Assembly: GCF_902506145.1 (NCBI RefSeq)
Contig: NZ_LR733520.1
Span: 188,580 to 252,579 of the forward strand
Length of the DNA: 64,000 nt
Source: Burkholderia sp. 8Y
GTDB taxonomy: Bacteria; Pseudomonadota; Gammaproteobacteria; Burkholderiales; Burkholderiaceae
Direction of reading: 5' to 3'
The notes below the pieces were generated by a model that made no database searches, was not told the DNA's origin, and was given only the letters and a program-made list of their open reading frames with translations. A program made the position numbers and the translations under genes. This document shows positions 38,412 through 47,502 of the stretch, one piece after another (position 1 is the stretch's first letter; every line of letters begins with the position of its first letter).

Positions 38412-38966
38412 ATGGGTAATCGCCTCAGCAAGATCGCCACGCGCACAGGCGACGATGGCACCACCGGGCTCGGCGATGGCCGACGCGTCGCGAAGGACGA
38501 TGCGCGCATTGCGGCAATCGGCGATGTCGATGAATTGAATTCTTCGTTGGGCGTGCTGTTGTGCGAGGCGCTGCCGCCGGATGTGCGTAATGCGCTGATG
38601 CAGATTCAAAACGATTTGTTCGATTTGGGCGGGGAATTGTCGATTCCTGGACATTCGATGATTTCTGATTCGCATCTGGCGAGACTGGATGCGTGGCTCG
38701 CGGATTACAACTCGACTTTGCCGCCGCTTAAGGAATTTATTTTGCCGAGCGGGTCGAGAGCGGCGGCTTTGGCGCATGTTTGTCGCACGGTTTGTCGAAG
38801 GGCGGAGCGGGCTATTGTTGCGTTAGGGCGTGTCGAAACCGATGCGGTTAATGAGGCGCCGAGAAGGTATGTTAATCGGTTGTCGGATTTGTTGTTTGTG
38901 CTGGCGCGGGTTTTGAATCGGGTAGATGGGGGGGAGGATATTCTCTGGAATCACGCGCGAGACTGA
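38412..38966 (+). CDS. ATP:cob(I)alamin adenosyltransferase, PduO type
   Basis: 184-aa trimeric enzyme that adenosylates cobalamin. The ATP-binding opening KIATRTGDDGTTGLGDGRR, the FDLGGELSIPG segment and the late ETDAVNEAPRRYVNRLSDLLFVLARVLN motif (RxxxN) are diagnostic. The ATG at 38412 has AAGGAG 5 bases upstream; a GTG three bases earlier is possible. A perfect TATAAT lies at 38359. From about 38,520 onward the codons use more T and G at third positions than neighbouring genes. Confidence 0.93.
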   Translation: MGNRLSKIATRTGDDGTTGLGDGRRVAKDDARIAAIGDVDELNSSLGVLLCEALPPDVRNALMQIQNDLFDLGGELSIPGHSMISDSHLARLDAWLADYNSTLPPLKEFILPSGSRAAALAHVCRTVCRRAERAIVALGRVETDAVNEAPRRYVNRLSDLLFVLARVLNRVDGGEDILWNHARD

Positions 38967-39004
38967 AACTCGCGGGCTCGAAGATGACATTGCTCTTCGT
39001 CAGA

Positions 39005-39036
39005 GTCGACACTCATTGCGAGGCAATGGTGTCGAC
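39005..39036. terminator. Long stem-loop between convergent adenosyltransferase and aroG
   Basis: GTCGACACTCATTGC (39005-39019) pairs with GCAATGGTGTCGAC (39023-39036) across a 3-base loop with one bulged base: 14 pairs. It sits midway between two convergent stops (38966 and 39057). It lacks a T-run on either strand, so it may be a poor or factor-dependent terminator, or an mRNA 3'-end stabiliser. Confidence 0.55.
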
Positions 39037-39056
39037 GTTGCGTGGTATTGCACTAA

Positions 39057-40130
39057 TCAGTTGCCGCCGACTCTTTTCAGCCGCCGCCGTTTCACAGCTT
39101 CCGCCAATCCTTCAAGCACCCCGACGCTTTCTTCCCACCCAATACAAGCATCGGTGATGCTTTGGCCGTAAGTCAATTCACACCCTTCCTTCAAATCCTG
39201 CCGCCCCGCGACAAGATGCGATTCCACCATCACCCCCACGATCCGTTCCTCTCCAGCCGCCAACTGCCGTCCAATATCCTCACAAACCGGAATCTGATTC
39301 TCATGCTTCTTCGAGCTATTGGCATGACTGGCATCGATCATCAACCGCGCTGCTAATCCCGCCTTGCCGATATCGCTGCAAGCGGCATCGACGGAAGCCG
39401 CATCGTAATTCGGCGCTTTACCACCGCGCAAAATAATATGGCAGTCCTCGTTTCCGGCAGTCGAAACGATCGCCGAATGCCCGCCCTTCGTCACCGAGAG
39501 AAAATGATGCGGCTGCGATGCGGCCTTGATCGCATCGACCGCAATCTTCACGTTGCCATCCGTGCCATTCTTGAAACCCACGGGACAGGAAAGCCCGGAA
39601 GCCAGTTCCCGATGCACTTGCGATTCAGTCGTGCGCGCGCCGATCGCGCCCCACGAAATCAAATCCGCGATGTACTGCGGGCTGATCATGTCGAGATACT
39701 CAGTTCCGGCGGGAAGCCCCAGCTCATTGATATGCATGAGCAGTTCCCGCGCGGCGCGCAATCCGTCGTTGATCTTGAAGCTGTTATCCATGTACGGATC
39801 GTTGATCAGCCCCTTCCAGCCCACCGTCGTGCGCGGTTTTTCGAAATACACGCGCATCACGATTTCCAGTTCGCCCGCGAAACGCTTACGCTCGCCGATC
39901 AACCGCCCCGCATATTCCATCGCCGCCTTCGGATCGTGAATGGAACACGGCCCGATGATGACGATCAGCCGGTCATCCATGCCATGCAGAATGCGATGCA
40001 TCGACTGCCGCGCGTTGAAGATGAGATCGGACACCGGCTCCGTGCACGGGAATTCGCGGATCAGATGCGCGGGCGGAACGAGCTCTTTCAACTCACGGAT
40101 ACGAACGTCATCGGTATTGTGCGGGGGCAT
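39057..40130 (-). CDS. aroG: 3-deoxy-7-phosphoheptulonate synthase (class I, AroG type)
   Basis: 357-aa DAHP synthase, the entry enzyme of the shikimate pathway, condensing phosphoenolpyruvate and erythrose 4-phosphate. Class I motifs are intact: VIIGPCSIHDPKAAMEYAGR, MRVYFEKPRTTVGWKGLIND, PVGFKNGTDGNVKIAVDA, SVTKGGHSAIVSTAGNEDCH, and the metal-binding MIDASHANSSKKHENQ. A GGAG ribosome-binding site precedes the ATG. Upstream lies a complete attenuator with a Phe/Tyr/Trp leader peptide, so expression should respond to charged aromatic tRNAs. Which amino acid inhibits the enzyme cannot be read here. Confidence 0.96.
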   Translation of the reverse strand: MPPHNTDDVRIRELKELVPPAHLIREFPCTEPVSDLIFNARQSMHRILHGMDDRLIVIIGPCSIHDPKAAMEYAGRLIGERKRFAGELEIVMRVYFEKPRTTVGWKGLINDPYMDNSFKINDGLRAARELLMHINELGLPAGTEYLDMISPQYIADLISWGAIGARTTESQVHRELASGLSCPVGFKNGTDGNVKIAVDAIKAASQPHHFLSVTKGGHSAIVSTAGNEDCHIILRGGKAPNYDAASVDAACSDIGKAGLAARLMIDASHANSSKKHENQIPVCEDIGRQLAAGEERIVGVMVESHLVAGRQDLKEGCELTYGQSITDACIGWEESVGVLEGLAEAVKRRRLKRVGGN

Positions 40131-40174
40131 GGCGGTTTCTCCAGCGGCAATGTTCTAAACAAAAATGAGGGGCG

Positions 40175-40206
40175 AAAAAAAACCGCCAGACTCGCTGGCG
40201 GTTTTT
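40175..40206 (-). terminator. Attenuator terminator (segments 3:4) before aroG
   Basis: On the minus strand AAAAACCGCCAG-cgagt-CTGGCGGTTTTT forms a 12-bp stem ending in a run of eight T (40182 to 40175). It stops 44 bases before the aroG ATG, so it must be suppressed for aroG to be transcribed from the upstream promoter. Its 5' arm (CCGCCAG, 40201-40195) is also complementary to CTGGCGG inside the leader ORF (40261-40255). Confidence 0.93.
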
Positions 40207-40234
40207 CGGGAATTCGGTTTTGCGTATTTGCAAC

Positions 40235-40306
40235 CTACGACTCACCCTCTCGATCCGCCAGCGGCTTGAGATGCCAAAAGAAATAAAAATAAAACTTGGC
40301 GGACAT
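40235..40306 (-). CDS. Aromatic leader peptide of the aroG attenuator
   Basis: 23-codon ORF beginning MSAKFYFYFFWHLK: seven successive aromatic codons (Phe, Tyr, Phe, Tyr, Phe, Phe, Trp at 5-11), covering all three end products of the pathway. Codons 2-4 contain TCCGCCA (segment 1) and codons 15-18 contain CTGGCGGA (segment 2). These pair with each other, and segment 2 also pairs with the terminator 5' arm. The flanking CTCACC (40312-40307) and GGTGAG (40246-40241) extend the 1:2 hairpin. No clear Shine-Dalgarno precedes the ATG; an in-frame ATG lies seven codons upstream (40327) and could be used instead. Confidence 0.88.
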   Translation of the reverse strand: MSAKFYFYFFWHLKPLADREGES

Positions 40307-40343
40307 GGTGAGCAAAGGAGGCATCGCAAAAAGGTTGACCGTC

Positions 40344-40373
40344 TTTATAACCTCAAACAGGCGGCGCTGACAA
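40344..40373 (-). promoter_or_regulatory. Promoter of the aroG leader
   Basis: Minus-strand TTGTCA (40373-40368) and TATAAA (40349-40344) with 18 bp spacing form a good sigma-70 promoter. Transcription would start near 40337, about 30 bases before the leader ATG, so aroG does not depend on readthrough from tldD. Confidence 0.75.
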
Positions 40374-40457
40374 GCGGCCGCGCGTCGAACGCGGGAAATC
40401 CGCATCGGCGGGTGCGTCAGATTCCGGACGCATCGCCGCCGATGCGGCAAAACTGCA

Positions 40458-41924
40458 TCAGACGGTGCCGCCGACCGTCATCTTCTCGATGCGCAACGTC
40501 GGCTGACCGACGCCCACCGGCACGCTCTGGCCTTCCTTGCCGCACACGCCCACGCCGCTGTCGAGCGACATGTCATTGCCGATCATCGTCACATATTTGA
40601 GCGATTCCGGACCGCTGCCGATCAGCGTCGCGCCCTTCACCGGGTACGTGATCTTGCCGTTCTCGATCATGTAGGCTTCGGACGCCGAGAACACGAACTT
40701 GCCGTTGGTGATATCCACCTGGCCGCCGCCGAAATTCACCGCGTACAACCCGTTCTTCACCGACGCGAGAATCTCCTGCGGATCCTTGTCGCCGTTGAGC
40801 ATGTACGTGTTCGTCATGCGCGGCATCGGCAGCGCGGCATACGACTCGCGCCGCGCGTTGCCCGTCACCGGCATCTTCATCAGGCGCGCGTTGAGCGAAT
40901 CCTGAATGTAGCCCTTCAGAATGCCGTCCTCGATCAGCGTCGTGCACTGCGTCGGGTTGCCTTCGTCGTCGATATTGAGCGAGCCGCGGCGATTCGGCAG
41001 CGTGCCGTCATCCACGACCGTCACGCCCTTCGCCGCCACCTGCTCGCCGATGCGTCCCGCGAACGCCGACGATCCCTTGCGGTTGAAATCGCCTTCCAGC
41101 CCGTGCCCGACCGCCTCGTGCAGCAACACGCCCGGCCAGCCCGGCCCGAGCACGACGGTCATCGCGCCCGCCGGGGCAGGGCGCGCTTCGAGATTGACGA
41201 GCGCGGCATGCACGGCGTCATCGACGTATTTCGACAGAATGTCGTCCGTGAAATACGCGTAGTCGAAGCGTCCGCCGCCGCCGCCCGTGCCGATCTCGCG
41301 CCGGCCGTTCTGCTCGGCGATTACCGTCACCGACACGCGCACGAGCGGCCGCACGTCCGCCGCCAGCGCACCGTCACTGCGCGCGACGAGCACGACGTCG
41401 TATTCGCCCGCGAGCCCGGCCATCACCTGCGTGATGCGCGGATCGCGGCCGCGCGCCATCTGTTCGACGCGTTCGAGCAGCTTGACCTTCGCGTTCGCAT
41501 CGAGCGAATGAAGCGGATCGGCGGGCACGTACAGGTCGCGGCCCGAGACGCCCGTAAGCGTGTTCGCCGGCTTGACCTTGTGCTTGCCGCCGCCCGCCTT
41601 GGCGATCGCGCGCGTGGCGAGCGCAGCTTGTCGGATCGACTCGGGCGAAAGATCGTCGGAATAGGCGAAGGCCGTGCGCTCGCCCGAGACGGCGCGCACG
41701 CCGACGCCCTGATCGATGCTGAAGCTGCCCGATTTGACGATGCCTTCCTCCAGACTCCACGCTTCGCTGCGCGTGGACTGGAAGTACAGGTCGGCGTAAT
41801 CGACGCGATGCGTGAAAATCTCCGCGAGCGTGCGCGTGATGAGACCCTCGTCGAGGCCGTACGGCGTCAGAAGAACGTCCTTTGCCGTGACCAGGTTGCG
41901 GATGCCGGGTTCGATGATGTTCAT
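40458..41924 (-). CDS. tldD: Metalloprotease TldD
   Basis: 488-aa subunit of the TldD/TldE(PmbA) zinc protease that degrades unfolded peptides and processes microcins or antitoxins in E. coli. The zinc motif HEAVGH is at 269-274 in [20 protein letters not shown]. The N-terminal ARRSEAW-like segment ([21 protein letters not shown]) and C-terminal [20 protein letters not shown] are conserved. The partner PmbA/TldE is not in the window. Confidence 0.96.
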   Translation of the reverse strand: MNIIEPGIRNLVTAKDVLLTPYGLDEGLITRTLAEIFTHRVDYADLYFQSTRSEAWSLEEGIVKSGSFSIDQGVGVRAVSGERTAFAYSDDLSPESIRQAALATRAIAKAGGGKHKVKPANTLTGVSGRDLYVPADPLHSLDANAKVKLLERVEQMARGRDPRITQVMAGLAGEYDVVLVARSDGALAADVRPLVRVSVTVIAEQNGRREIGTGGGGGRFDYAYFTDDILSKYVDDAVHAALVNLEARPAPAGAMTVVLGPGWPGVLLHEAVGHGLEGDFNRKGSSAFAGRIGEQVAAKGVTVVDDGTLPNRRGSLNIDDEGNPTQCTTLIEDGILKGYIQDSLNARLMKMPVTGNARRESYAALPMPRMTNTYMLNGDKDPQEILASVKNGLYAVNFGGGQVDITNGKFVFSASEAYMIENGKITYPVKGATLIGSGPESLKYVTMIGNDMSLDSGVGVCGKEGQSVPVGVGQPTLRIEKMTVGGTV

Positions 41925-42091
41925 GCGGTGCCTATTGCGTTGGTGCAGCGTGTTCGGTGAATGTCGGACAATTCTACTGTCCGCGTCGTTCAGGCCATGT
42001 GCGGGGACAATCCCGCGCGTTCAAGACGGTAGAAATGCCTAATTTCGGGATGCGGCGCGTGATAGCGGCGTCGGGGCGAGCGCGCACGGCT

Positions 42092-42925
42092 TTAAGCAAT
42101 CACCCGATGCCGATACGCCGGCAAGCTCTGTCGCACGCTCGCGATGCGCTCGGGGTCGATCACGCCCGCGACGACGCCGGCGCCTTCCTCGCGCACGGCG
42201 ACGACTTCGCCCCACGGATCGATCAGCACGCTATGTCCCCACGTGCGGCGGCCGTTCTCGTGCTTGCCGCCTTGCGCGGCGGCGAGCACGTAGCACTGGT
42301 TCTCGATCGCCCGCGCCTTTAGCAGCGTTTCCCAGTGCGCCTTGCCGGTGGTGTACGTGAACGCGGAAGGCACGACGATCAGCGCGCAGTCGCCCATCTT
42401 CCGGTACAGCTCGGGAAAGCGCAGGTCGTAGCAGACGGACAGCCCGACGCGCCCGAAAGGCGCATCGAAGGTCCGCACGTCCGCGCCGGGCACGATGCTG
42501 CGCGCTTCGTCGAACGATTCCTCGCCTTTTTCGAAGCTGAACAGATGAATCTTGTCGTAGCGCGCGACCTGCTCGCCGTTGGGACCGAAAACGAGCGACG
42601 TATTTAGCACGCGCGACGCTTCCGGCGACTTGAGCGGCAACGTCCCGCCGATGACCCACACGCCCTGTTTGCGCGCGGCATCGGCAAGGAATTGCTGGAT
42701 CGGGCCGTCGCCGGGCGTCTCGCGGATTGCGAGCTTGTCCGTGTCCTTGAAACCCATGAAGCAGAAGTACTCGGGCAGCAGCACGAGTTGCGCGCCGCCT
42801 TGCGCCGCCTCGGCGATGAGCCGTCCGGCGTCGGCCAGATTGCGGTCGCGATCCGGCGTGCTCACCATTTGCAGCGCGGCGACCTGAAACGGCCGCACGG
42901 CGCTTTCGCTCGATTGTTCGGTCAT
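42092..42925 (-). CDS. Carbon-nitrogen hydrolase (Nit1-like amidase)
   Basis: 277-aa nitrilase-superfamily enzyme with the Glu52-Lys125-Cys165 catalytic triad (LVLLPEYFCFMG, YDKIHLFSF, GLSVCYDLRFPELYR). The sequence resembles the Nit1 branch, whose members hydrolyse deaminated glutathione, a metabolite-repair role. It is separated by 167 bp from tldD (co-oriented) and lies 83 bp beyond the yhdP stop; the yhdP-nitrilase-tldD order is common in related bacteria. Substrate is inferred. Confidence 0.9.
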   Translation of the reverse strand: MTEQSSESAVRPFQVAALQMVSTPDRDRNLADAGRLIAEAAQGGAQLVLLPEYFCFMGFKDTDKLAIRETPGDGPIQQFLADAARKQGVWVIGGTLPLKSPEASRVLNTSLVFGPNGEQVARYDKIHLFSFEKGEESFDEARSIVPGADVRTFDAPFGRVGLSVCYDLRFPELYRKMGDCALIVVPSAFTYTTGKAHWETLLKARAIENQCYVLAAAQGGKHENGRRTWGHSVLIDPWGEVVAVREEGAGVVAGVIDPERIASVRQSLPAYRHRVIA

Positions 42926-43008
42926 GTTCGTGGCGCTGCGTTGATCGCAGGATGGGTCGCTGGTTTGTCGAAGAGAGACGTCCGCACGCTTCGACGAGCG
43001 CCCCGCTT

Positions 43009-46000
43009 TTATGGAGCGGTTGACGGACGCGCGACGGCAGCGGGTGATTCGATCTTACCCTGATCGCCATGCAGGCGCTGAACGACCGGCTTGCTCCACG
43101 AACCGGTGATCGAATAGTCGACCGCGAATGCTTTCTTGATGGACTGCGACAGCGCGAGGTCGGCGGCGAGCGCGCCGAGACCGAGCAGCGGGTTGATGAC
43201 CGCCGCGCCGAGCGCCACCGCGCCCGCGCCGACGGTCGGAATCACCTTGACGTGAAGATCCTGCGTTTTCTTCGGCAGATTGACCGAGCCTTGCATCTGG
43301 ACGCGGGCGGGGGAGGTGATCATCGTGAGATCGTCGGTTCGGCTGATGCCGTCCTCGATGCGCGCGTTGCCCGTGATCTTTTCGAAGGGCAGCCCCTTGC
43401 CGACGACATCCTCGAAATGCAGCGTCAGCAGATTCGCGAGGCTCCTCAGGCTGAAGATGCCGAGCCATTTCGCGGCGGCCGGCGCGCGCAGAATCTGCCC
43501 GTGACGCAGATCGACGGCGACCTTGCCGTCGAGCGTGTTCAAGTCCACGGCGGTCGGACCGCCGTTCCAGCCCGCGTGACCGGACACAGAGCCCGTGCCG
43601 CCGTTCACGCTATGCGGCACGCCGAAGCGGTCCAGAAACTGGCCGCCGTTGTTCACGTCGAGCTTGAAATCGACCGACGTGCGGCGCGGCGCGGCATCGC
43701 CGTCGCCCGTCTCGTCGCGGGTTTCGTCACGGGTTTTGTCGCGTTCGGCCTTGCCGCCCGGCAGCGTGCGCCAGATGGCGTTGGCGGTGAAGGTCGCGTC
43801 GGGATTCGCGAGCTGTAGCTTGTCGAGCGTCCAGATCGGCTCGTCGGCGACGACTTCGTTGTGCGCGTCCACTTCCAGCCGGCCGAGGCCGCGTCCGCGA
43901 AACACGAGTTCGTTCACGATGACGTCGATGGACGGCATGTTGCGCGGCGGCCTGCTGACGACCTTTTCGCTCGAAGCGTTGTCCGCCTTGTCGGGAATCA
44001 CCACGGTGTCGAGACGCGCCTGCACCGCGCCGGGACTGCCCTTGACCGCGCCGGGCGTGAACGCGACGTTCCCCGTGATCTGATCCGATGCAATGTTCGC
44101 CAACCATTTGCGATCGTTCGCGTCCTCGTGCGCGTGGATCGCGAGGTTTTCCCAGCGCCGGTCGAGGAGTTTCAGCGTCCCGATATGCAGCGCGGCGCGG
44201 GTTGGGATGAACGGCCGGGCGCTGTCGTTCATGGGTGCCGAAGGCGGGGAATTCGTGCTGGCATCCGCGAGCACCTTGCGCCACGCATCGGCGTCGAGCC
44301 TGTTCAGCTCCACGTCGGCGGTGACGCCCTCTGCCGGCAAGTCGGCGGGTTTATTCACGGCAATCGCGCCACGCACGGCTTTCAACGTCGCGCGCATGTT
44401 CATCGGCTGGGCGGGATTTTCCGGATCGACCCTGACGTCAGCCCGGCCGATCTGCTGCAACAGGTAATGCGCCTGCAACGGGCCGAACGTGAGCCGCGCA
44501 TCGTGCAGATCCGGCACGCCGCCCGGAGCGGGCGCGAAGCTGAGCGAAAACGGCATCGGCGTGCCCTTCGTCTTGCCGAACGGCGCGGGCAAGTCGATGC
44601 CGACGCTTGTCAGGTCCGCGTTCGCCTGCACGTTCGGCAGCGCGTTCTTGGCGCCGCGCACGTGCAGTTCATAGGGCGCCGCGCCGTCGATACGTGTCAG
44701 AAGCTGCCTGACCTGCGGCGTGATGCGTCCGTCGAAGCGCGCGGCGGCGTCGGTGCCGATGCGCCCGTTCACGTCGAACGCGTAGCTGCCGTCGGGCCGC
44801 ACGCCGCCAGTCGCGCGCACGTCGCCGCCGAGCAGTTGCGCCGTGAGCGAGTCGAGCGTGACGGTCTTCGCCGCGAATTCCGCGCGGCCTTGCAGATGCG
44901 TGAGCGGCGGCAGATTCGCATACGCGACTTCGTTGTCGGCGAAGGTGAGCGAGCCCTTGTAGTCGGGGCGCAGCGGCGCAAGCGGCGGCGGCGGGCGATA
45001 GCGCGGAATGCCGAGCGTGAGCGCCAGCGACGCGCTGCCCTTTGCGTCGAGCTTGCGCGTCGCGTGCTTCGCCATCAGGCCGAGGGAGCTGTTATCGACG
45101 TAGTGCAGCATGTCGGCGAGCGGGCCGTGCGCCTGGCCGTCGATCCACAGCTTGGACTCGCGATTGCCCGTATCGTCGATGCGCCCGGTCACGCGCGACA
45201 CCGCGACGCCTCTGTAATGCCCGCGATGAATATCGAAGCCGAGTTTGTTCTGCGCGAGCGTGAACGTGCCGTCGATGCCCTCGAACGCCGGCCAGAAGTT
45301 CGGCAAGCCGTTGACCATCTTGCGCGGCGGGAACGGCGTCGGATCGAACTCGCCGCCCGTGAACGGCGCTTCGATGCGAAACACGCCCGCATCCGGAAAC
45401 TTCGCGTACGGAAAACGCGTGAGATCGCCGTGGACTTCGAGCGTGGCGTTGCGCGCGACGCCCGCCTGCAACGCGTGTCCGAGATAGACGCGCACGCGCT
45501 CGTTCAGGCTCGTCGGCAGATAGCGCACGAGGCGCGTCGCGTCCAGATGAGCGATCTTCGCCTTCAGATCGAGATTGCCGCGCCCGTGGCCCTGATTCCA
45601 GTAGGCGGCGGTGACTTCGCCTTGTGCGTCGGCATTCTTCACGCGCAGCGTATCCAGATGAATCGTGAACGCGCGGCGCAGCTCGCCCGGCGCGATGGCA
45701 TCCGCCACCGTCCAGCTCGCGTGACCTTGCAGCGAATCGAACATGAGACGCGGATCGTCGAACGCGCCGGGAATCGTGACCGCCGCGTTCTTCGTATCGA
45801 TGCTGATGCTGCCTTGCGCCTCGTTCGCATCGACCACGCCCCACAAGTTTTCGATGCCCGGAATGCCTGCGCGCGGATGATTGTTGACGGTGAGTCCCGG
45901 CGGCGGCTCCTGCGCCTGCACGCTGATGCCCTGCAATTCGCCCTTGAACGCGTAATGCAGCAGTTTCGCGTCGCCTTTTTCGCGCTGGCGCTTCACTTCT

Positions 46001-47304
46001 TCTTCGGTGCGCGGCGGCACGCGTTCGGTGTAGATCGTGAAATTGGCGATTTGTCCGCGCGGATTGAAGCGCACGAGTTCGTTGAGCACGCGCGCCGGGA
46101 CCGGCAGCGCCCGCGTGAATTCGGCGAGGATGCCGAGATCGGCCTGATCGCCCGTCACGCGAAAAAGCAGGCCGACGTTGACGGACGCCGGACGGTACGT
46201 CGCGCTCAGCGTCTGCGAGGTCAGGAGGCGCGCGACCGGCGTGCCGTCATCGAGCGCGGGCTGGCCGAGTTCGGCGCGCAGGTTCGAGAGATTGAGCGTG
46301 TACGCGCCGTCTTTCTTGTCGACGCTCCACGCGAAGCGTGCCACCGGCAGATCGAGGCGCGGCTGCGTCGCGCGCACGCGCAGCGCGATGTTGCCGCCCG
46401 CGAGATCGCCGTTCGCGGTCTGCAACTGCCCGCGTGCGAAGTTGACCCATATGCGGTTCTCGACGCGGCCGTCGTAAATGGCGAACGGCATCTTCACGTA
46501 GCGGGCGAGCATCGGCAGATCGAGCGGGCCGGTCGAGACATACAGGCGGCCGGTCCAGTTCGCGGGCGCGCCCATCGCGCTGAACGGCGCGTGACGGAAG
46601 TCCGCGCGCAAGTCGAGCGGGCCGTGCAGCACGTCGCCGTCGGCGGGCGCGGCGAGCGCCAAGCGATGCCGCAGGCCGTCGTTCAGGATGGTCAGCCGCA
46701 GCCGCTTAAACGCGATCTCGGGCGCGGCGCGCTCGGCGTCGCGCCAGCGCAGCGTGCCGTCGCGCAGCAAAACGTGCTCTTGACCGAGCAGCCAGGTCGT
46801 GAACGCGTTGGAGCCTGTGCGATGCGTGGGAATCGGCACGCCCGCCACCGTGAATTCGCCTTGCGCGTTGCGCGCGAGGATCACGTCGGGGCCGTCGATG
46901 GTCAGGTCGGCGAGCTTCGGCTTCAACTGCACGAGCGAGCGCCACGCGACGCTCGCGCTCGCATGGGGCACGGCGAGCCCCGGCGAGCCATCGGCGGCGT
47001 CGATGCGAAGATTGTCGATGTCGATGGTCGGCTGCATGCCCGACCATCGCGCGGACAGCCGGCCGATGCGTAGTTGCGCATGCATGCGCGACGAGACCGC
47101 CTCTTCGATGCGCGGCCTGAACGAATCGATCTGCGGCAGCACGACATAGCGCAAGCCGAGATAGATGCACGCCACCGCGAAATACAGCACGGCGGCAAGG
47201 ACGAGAATGACTTTGAGAACGCGCGACAGAACATGCTCGGCGTCGCCGCTGGGCTTGGCTTGTCCAACTTCGGTCGGGTCGACGGATCGTCTGCTGTCGG
47301 ACAT
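43009..47304 (-). CDS. yhdP: YhdP family AsmA-like envelope protein
   Basis: 1431-aa protein with one N-terminal membrane helix (about 29-52, LKVILVLAAVLYFAVACIYLG) and a long periplasmic part of DUF3971 and AsmA-like C-terminal domains rich in beta strands. In E. coli YhdP belongs to the TamB/YdbH group that bridges the envelope for phospholipid transport. I chose the ATG at 47304 (MSDSRRSVDPTEVGQ); the open frame continues upstream across the divergent promoter region without conserved content. The C-terminus ends ESPAAVARPSTAP. It is divergent from glnE (198 bp). Confidence 0.93.
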   Translation of the reverse strand: MSDSRRSVDPTEVGQAKPSGDAEHVLSRVLKVILVLAAVLYFAVACIYLGLRYVVLPQIDSFRPRIEEAVSSRMHAQLRIGRLSARWSGMQPTIDIDNLRIDAADGSPGLAVPHASASVAWRSLVQLKPKLADLTIDGPDVILARNAQGEFTVAGVPIPTHRTGSNAFTTWLLGQEHVLLRDGTLRWRDAERAAPEIAFKRLRLTILNDGLRHRLALAAPADGDVLHGPLDLRADFRHAPFSAMGAPANWTGRLYVSTGPLDLPMLARYVKMPFAIYDGRVENRIWVNFARGQLQTANGDLAGGNIALRVRATQPRLDLPVARFAWSVDKKDGAYTLNLSNLRAELGQPALDDGTPVARLLTSQTLSATYRPASVNVGLLFRVTGDQADLGILAEFTRALPVPARVLNELVRFNPRGQIANFTIYTERVPPRTEEEVKRQREKGDAKLLHYAFKGELQGISVQAQEPPPGLTVNNHPRAGIPGIENLWGVVDANEAQGSISIDTKNAAVTIPGAFDDPRLMFDSLQGHASWTVADAIAPGELRRAFTIHLDTLRVKNADAQGEVTAAYWNQGHGRGNLDLKAKIAHLDATRLVRYLPTSLNERVRVYLGHALQAGVARNATLEVHGDLTRFPYAKFPDAGVFRIEAPFTGGEFDPTPFPPRKMVNGLPNFWPAFEGIDGTFTLAQNKLGFDIHRGHYRGVAVSRVTGRIDDTGNRESKLWIDGQAHGPLADMLHYVDNSSLGLMAKHATRKLDAKGSASLALTLGIPRYRPPPPLAPLRPDYKGSLTFADNEVAYANLPPLTHLQGRAEFAAKTVTLDSLTAQLLGGDVRATGGVRPDGSYAFDVNGRIGTDAAARFDGRITPQVRQLLTRIDGAAPYELHVRGAKNALPNVQANADLTSVGIDLPAPFGKTKGTPMPFSLSFAPAPGGVPDLHDARLTFGPLQAHYLLQQIGRADVRVDPENPAQPMNMRATLKAVRGAIAVNKPADLPAEGVTADVELNRLDADAWRKVLADASTNSPPSAPMNDSARPFIPTRAALHIGTLKLLDRRWENLAIHAHEDANDRKWLANIASDQITGNVAFTPGAVKGSPGAVQARLDTVVIPDKADNASSEKVVSRPPRNMPSIDVIVNELVFRGRGLGRLEVDAHNEVVADEPIWTLDKLQLANPDATFTANAIWRTLPGGKAERDKTRDETRDETGDGDAAPRRTSVDFKLDVNNGGQFLDRFGVPHSVNGGTGSVSGHAGWNGGPTAVDLNTLDGKVAVDLRHGQILRAPAAAKWLGIFSLRSLANLLTLHFEDVVGKGLPFEKITGNARIEDGISRTDDLTMITSPARVQMQGSVNLPKKTQDLHVKVIPTVGAGAVALGAAVINPLLGLGALAADLALSQSIKKAFAVDYSITGSWSKPVVQRLHGDQGKIESPAAVARPSTAP

Positions 47305-47502
47305 GCTGCGGCTGTTCGGCGATATGGTAGTTTTGCGTGTTCGACGCTGAAATGTAACACAGGGCATGGCGCGGACATCTGCGGCGTGCGCGCGCCGGAC
47401 CGCCCGCAAAGGCCCGCTGCGCAAGCCTTCCGGGCGGCGCGGCCTGCGCCCGCCCGCGCACCGAAACACTCGACGCAAAGCAACCTGCGAGCCTAACCAT
47501 TC

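Noticed and set aside
40235..40450. 71-codon reading of the aroG leader frame (start far upstream)
   Set aside because: It would begin upstream of the predicted promoter; only the last 23-30 codons can be on the transcript.
43861..47073. 1070-codon open frame on the plus strand opposite yhdP
   Set aside because: Composition (Arg, His, Ala, Val) and lack of any motif mark it as a shadow of the yhdP coding strand.
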